Assembly: GCA_003243445.1 (NCBI GenBank)
Contig: QFQQ01000103.1
Location: 1-18,251, forward strand
Source of the DNA: Citrobacter freundii
Lineage (GTDB): Bacteria; Bacteroidota; Bacteroidia; Chitinophagales; Chitinophagaceae
DNA length: 18,251 nucleotides
Direction: 5' to 3'
The notes below the pieces were generated by a model that saw only the letters and a list, made by a program, of their open reading frames with translations, was not told where the DNA came from and did no database searches. A program made the translations under genes and the position numbers. This document shows, one piece after another, positions 15,232-18,251 of this stretch (its first letter is position 1; each line of letters begins with the position of its first letter).

Positions 15232-15363
15232 AGTCTGTTGTCCAACCGGATAGCGGGTATGTGCTGTGGAAATCCGGTTTGGGCAAGTGGCTGCACCGCT
15301 TCTCCGCGCAGCGGCGTTCCGCCTACGGGGAAAGGAATGCCGATGCGCCGCCCTGGGAAGGCT
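15232..15363. other. GC-rich structured element at the end of the PRTRC operon
   Basis: This segment is much richer in GC than the genes on either side. It contains AACCGGAT/ATCCGGTT (15244-15251 with 15272-15279) and CGGCGTTCC/GGAATGCCG (15312-15320 with 15334-15342, one G-U). On the minus strand a frame without ATG stays open for about 50 codons beyond the end of ThiF and is Pro/Gly-rich (GRRIGIPFPVGGTPLRGEAV). I read it as a mobile or structured repeat rather than a gene, but a remnant of coding sequence is possible. Confidence 0.4.
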
Positions 15364-16170
15364 TTAAGCGACCTTTATCGGTTGGGTAGTGAAGTTGTCA
15401 AGGTTGTGAAAGAAGCCCTTATTTTCGGTCATACCGTGACGGAAAAGGTTCCATAGCAGGGAACAACCCATTGGGGCGAGGGAAGAATTAATGTATAGGT
15501 CTTGCTTTTCTAATGCCTCAGCCAGTGAACAACTTGGGGTATTATCTGTTTCTTCGGATTGTTTCAGCAGTTCGCCATATACAGTTGTTATAAAGGGCAG
15601 GTTGGCGACCGCCTCATATTTTTCAGATTTCGGTTGCTTGATATTTCCAATGGTGGACAATAGCACCTGCCCCGTGGATTGGCTATTACCATAATCCATC
15701 CAGTACTTGGCTCGGTTACGGAATGCTCTGTAGTCATCCAGTTCGTTAAGGATTTCTGCAATCTCAAACCTTGCTTTCACGCTGTCCACGCAGGAGATGT
15801 AAATCGCTGCCTGTGCATGTTCGGGCAACCTGCCTAAGCTGTCTTTCCCAAATTTCAGGGTTTCAGCTTTCCAGTTCGTACCTATCCATCTGTTAGCTCG
15901 GTTTATCAGGGCGACCGATTTATATAGCCCTACCTCGCACTCGGCAAACCTTTGTCTGCCTAAATTGGCATCAGTTACTACGTCATCATCCCAAAGTCTG
16001 ACAGCTAATCCTGCATGGCCTAATTCATTCAGGCTATAATTCATTTCTACCAATGCGGTTAGTACCTTTGAACCTGTTCCACCAGCTCCTATAAGATTTA
16101 CTTCAATGGGGTTGGTGGGAGCGATCAAATCATTGTCTGTAAAATGCACCTTTATTTTACCCGTTTTCAT
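15364..16170 (-). CDS. PRTRC system ThiF-family protein (E1-like)
   Basis: This 268-residue protein is the ThiF/E1-like member of the PRTRC cassette (ParB-related, ThiF-related cassette). It has a Rossmann ATP-binding start, NLIGAGGTGS (25-34), the acidic LWDDDVV (59-65), and TDANLGRQRF (66-75) with the Asn and Arg used by E1 enzymes for adenylation. A second acidic motif SCVDS lies at 126-130. Cys214 in TPSCSLAEALEKQDLYINSS is a candidate thioester Cys and sits in a stretch characteristic of the family. It would adenylate the C-terminal Gly of the ubiquitin-like protein C encoded three genes upstream. Its ATG overlaps the TGA of protein B by 4 bases (ATGA). It is the last gene of the cassette in this window. 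The cellular role of PRTRC is unknown; it is usually found on plasmids and integrated elements. Confidence 0.92.
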   Translation of the reverse strand: MKTGKIKVHFTDNDLIAPTNPIEVNLIGAGGTGSKVLTALVEMNYSLNELGHAGLAVRLWDDDVVTDANLGRQRFAECEVGLYKSVALINRANRWIGTNWKAETLKFGKDSLGRLPEHAQAAIYISCVDSVKARFEIAEILNELDDYRAFRNRAKYWMDYGNSQSTGQVLLSTIGNIKQPKSEKYEAVANLPFITTVYGELLKQSEETDNTPSCSLAEALEKQDLYINSSLAPMGCSLLWNLFRHGMTENKGFFHNLDNFTTQPIKVA

Positions 16171-16883
16171 ATTAGTATATTTTTGATTGTCCTATCCGTT
16201 TTCTTTAATACGTCTTTTGGGAATGGCTCACCTGTTTTGCGTAGCTTCTTCCATAGGCTAACACAGTTACCTTGTATGGGGTTATGATTTTGCATCAGGT
16301 GGCTGAAATAGCTGTTAAAAAAATAGGTTTCCCATGCTGCTATAAATTCCTCCAATGACGCAGACTTTCTGATACTTACATCTACCGAACCCATACATAC
16401 ATTTCCATCCGCATACACATTGAAAAAGGGAGCATGGTAAAGCGGTGTGCGTTCGGTCGGCTTCCTGTCACTTTTCAAAGCGTAGATATATAATTTCTGC
16501 TTACTGGCTATCCAAAGCAGGGCGGGCACACTCGCTACGCCATTAGGAATATTCAATCCATCAATAAAGAAAAGGTTTTTGCTTGTTGCCTTTGTAAACC
16601 AGATTGCAAAGCCATTTTCAGATGGGTCTGTATAAAGGACATTTCCTGCTATAATGCTTTTAGACTTTAAGAAAGCCTTATTCCTTTCCTTTGTGGTGTC
16701 CAATGCTTTTGATAAATACTGTGCTTCCTTAACAGTCAAAGGATGTGCATTAATTGGATTGCCATTCCTGTCCATATCAAAATACTCTACATAAACCTCT
16801 GTATTCGTCCCTTTAGCTTCGTAAAAAACCAAAGCCGTTTTGGGATGATAAAGTGTGCCGATATTTTCCATTACATCTTTCAT
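16167..16883 (-). CDS. PRTRC system protein B (E2-like)
   Basis: This 238-residue protein has the features of PRTRC protein B, which belongs to the prokaryotic E2 family D. The N-terminus NIGTLYHPKTALVFYEA and the motif FFNVYADGNVCMGS are typical, and the Cys in VCMGS (residue 163) corresponds to the E2 active-site Cys; as usual for the family no HPN triplet precedes it. It would take a ubiquitin-like protein from the ThiF-like E1, whose start overlaps its stop. I chose the ATG at 16883; a TTG at 16901 would add six residues, and an ATG at 16871 is also possible. With the chosen start it overlaps the preceding gene by 71 bases in another frame, which is unusually long. Target and function are unknown. 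Confidence 0.88.
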   Translation of the reverse strand: MKDVMENIGTLYHPKTALVFYEAKGTNTEVYVEYFDMDRNGNPINAHPLTVKEAQYLSKALDTTKERNKAFLKSKSIIAGNVLYTDPSENGFAIWFTKATSKNLFFIDGLNIPNGVASVPALLWIASKQKLYIYALKSDRKPTERTPLYHAPFFNVYADGNVCMGSVDVSIRKSASLEEFIAAWETYFFNSYFSHLMQNHNPIQGNCVSLWKKLRKTGEPFPKDVLKKTDRTIKNILI

Positions 16884-17988
16884 AGTAATTTTCAAAATCA
16901 AGATTGCAATCAGTAATATTTGCTCCGCTAAATATTTTTACTATCGTTGGTTCTTCGATTGTGCCATATTCATTAAACTCATTATTGACACTTTCAGCAA
17001 GCGTTTCATAAAGCCATCCGTTAGCATTTGCTATAAAGGAGATATACTTGTTCATGCCAATTACCTCGTCTTCTTGTTCTGCATCATCATTAGCACACAT
17101 GGCATGTTGGAAAACAGTTGTTGCAGGATAGTCAGTATATAGAGTGAAAAAGCCTTTTGCTATATTTAGACACTCCTGTTCAAAATCGTTCTTCGGTCTG
17201 AATGACTCTAGCCGTAGCGCAAACACATCAAGGCTTTTACGGTTAAATATTTTTTGCTCTACTTTATCACCGCACCATTTCGCTACCTTTAATTCTTCCT
17301 TACGGCTATCTAACTCGGCTTCATCATCCTGCTCTATCCAATCGGTAATCATTTCATACTGCCAATAGATGTAAGCGTCTTCCTGCCTGTAATAAGGTAT
17401 ATCAGCTATATGGTACAGGTAGGCAAAAACGGAAAACAGTAACAAGGCAATATTTTTGGTTTCCCTATTCCTCAGCATCTTGTATAGGGGTACAACAGGG
17501 ATATAATAAAGCGTAGCTCCTGTATTGTATTGTTCCTCGCTAATGAAGAAAGTTTTTCCCTTATCATCCTGTACCAGTCGCAAACTATTCCAGTTCCTGA
17601 CGTATCGCTTTAAATGGTTTTCTACTTCCCAAACGGATAGAGCTAAATTGTAGGGGAAGCCGAAAGCCCTCGTATCCATAGGCTCGAAACCATTGTAATG
17701 CCTGGCGACTGCACAAAGGGACTTATAAAAATCTGTTTCAATTTTCTCCGCTTCCATGCGAGGTTGTACAGATTTGATCTCCAGTTTAGGGAGAAAAGTT
17801 GTTTTCAGAAAAGCATTGGCAACATTTGCACCGGAACGGACTTCCGTTTGTCTTTGCCTATTTCGTGTGCATCCTTTGTGCGTTGTACCAATGCTGTGAA
17901 CTCGCTCAACTGTTTGTACAGCTTTCTTTGTCTTTGCTTTTGTGGCATTTGAATGATGCCCGATATAATATTGTGCTGCATATTCCAT
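16813..17988 (-). CDS. PRTRC-associated protein, F-like
   Basis: This 391-residue soluble protein lies between the ubiquitin-like protein C and the E2-like protein B, the position held by a protein often annotated as PRTRC protein F or as hypothetical in Bacteroidota cassettes. I assign it by position and general look; no catalytic motif is visible. The first 55 or so residues are basic and low-complexity (NATKAKTKKAVQ, RNRQRQTEVRS), followed by a mostly helical domain with YYIPVVPLYKML (about 163-174) and KNIALLLFSVFAYLYH. The last 20-odd residues (after NYYE) are read from DNA that also encodes the start of protein B, so the native C-terminus may have been shifted by an indel. It starts at ATG 17988, 17 bases after the stop of protein C. 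Confidence 0.75.
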   Translation of the reverse strand: MEYAAQYYIGHHSNATKAKTKKAVQTVERVHSIGTTHKGCTRNRQRQTEVRSGANVANAFLKTTFLPKLEIKSVQPRMEAEKIETDFYKSLCAVARHYNGFEPMDTRAFGFPYNLALSVWEVENHLKRYVRNWNSLRLVQDDKGKTFFISEEQYNTGATLYYIPVVPLYKMLRNRETKNIALLLFSVFAYLYHIADIPYYRQEDAYIYWQYEMITDWIEQDDEAELDSRKEELKVAKWCGDKVEQKIFNRKSLDVFALRLESFRPKNDFEQECLNIAKGFFTLYTDYPATTVFQHAMCANDDAEQEDEVIGMNKYISFIANANGWLYETLAESVNNEFNEYGTIEEPTIVKIFSGANITDCNLDFENYYERCNGKYRHTLSSQNGFGFLRS

Positions 17989-18005
17989 TGCTTTATGTTT
18001 TAAGA

Positions 18006-18224
18006 TTAACCTTTAGTTCCCATTACACTTTCAAAACGATACTGTACGGTATCTTCTTCTATGCGTGGTGCTGATATTTTAGCGGTAGTGAGTATCGGAT
18101 AAGTATTGGCATAAAAGTTCATTACCGCTTCCACACTCCATGACGGTTCGGGGTCTGTTAGTCTTAAATCCGTTCCGTTTTCTGTGAGCAGGAAAACCCT
18201 GTCTAATTGCTTTGCTATTAACAT
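18006..18224 (-). CDS. PRTRC system protein C (ubiquitin-like)
   Basis: This 72-residue protein matches PRTRC protein C, assigned to the prokaryotic ubiquitin-like (Prok_Ub) group. Typical parts are the start LDRVFLL, the stretch PEPSWSVEAVMNFYANTYP and the end VMGTKG. The chain ends in Gly without extra residues, so it would be ready for adenylation by the ThiF-like protein without processing by a JAB peptidase. It is the first complete gene of the cassette in the window; protein E and the ParB-related gene, if present, would lie beyond the right end. A GAAAGG run 4 bases before ATG 18224 can serve as ribosome-binding site. Confidence 0.88.
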   Translation of the reverse strand: MLIAKQLDRVFLLTENGTDLRLTDPEPSWSVEAVMNFYANTYPILTTAKISAPRIEEDTVQYRFESVMGTKG

Positions 18225-18251
18225 GACCTTTCGTTTTACAGATTAATAATT

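Noticed and set aside
15195..15456. Plus-strand frames of 64-72 codons through the GC-rich segment
   Set aside because: They overlap each other and the 3' end of the ThiF gene, show no ribosome-binding site, and their translation looks like non-coding sequence.

Overview
The window looks like chromosomal DNA of a Bacteroidota bacterium, most likely of the Chitinophagaceae type. The grounds are a large beta-propeller/Y_Y_Y sensor kinase, LytS/LytTR two-component genes with AT-rich, poorly Shine-Dalgarno-like starts, intergenic arrays of short inverted repeats, and a PRTRC cassette of Bacteroidota gene order. No rRNA, intact tRNA, CRISPR array, transposase or integrase was seen. LAYOUT. Positions 1-570 hold a 228-bp-spaced direct repeat with REP-like palindromes, then a G-free tandem-repeat tract. 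Positions 571-8236 are a regulatory block of ordinary host character: a propeller sensor kinase (+), then on the minus strand two translationally coupled LytS-like kinases and a LytTR response regulator, then a secreted or membrane-anchored coiled-coil protein (+). The gaps between these genes are filled with unusual inverted arrays of 7-bp or 9-bp units, one of them a perfect 41-bp inverted repeat. Positions 8237-9171 hold no supported gene but contain repeats, two terminator-like hairpins and a degraded tRNA-like stretch that may mark the edge of an island. ACCESSORY REGION. From 9172 to the right end the DNA is visibly more AT-rich and carries two ubiquitin-like conjugation modules that face each other. 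Module A (+, 9172-15140) is a tight operon: a ComEC-like metallo-beta-lactamase-fold (MBL) protein; a single 784-residue E2-E1-JAB/JAMM fusion (conjugation and deconjugation in one chain); a four-helix membrane protein; and a DUF4209 protein with an RNxxxHG (HEPN-like RxxxxH) motif. Module B (-, 18224-15364) is a PRTRC cassette: protein C (ubiquitin-like, C-terminal Gly), an F-like protein, protein B (E2-like, Cys in a VCMGS motif) and a ThiF-family E1. HOW THEY MAY WORK. Module A resembles the logic of Cap2/Cap3 of type II CBASS, with the E2-E1 and JAB parts fused, an MBL protein in place of the CD-NTase, and a membrane protein and an HEPN-like protein as candidate effectors. No separate ubiquitin-like gene is visible in it, but the MBL protein ends in a flexible acidic tail with a C-terminal Gly that could be the conjugated substrate. 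This defence reading is inference from domains and context; no function is shown by the sequence alone. The main candidate for an under-described system is Module A and its pairing with PRTRC.
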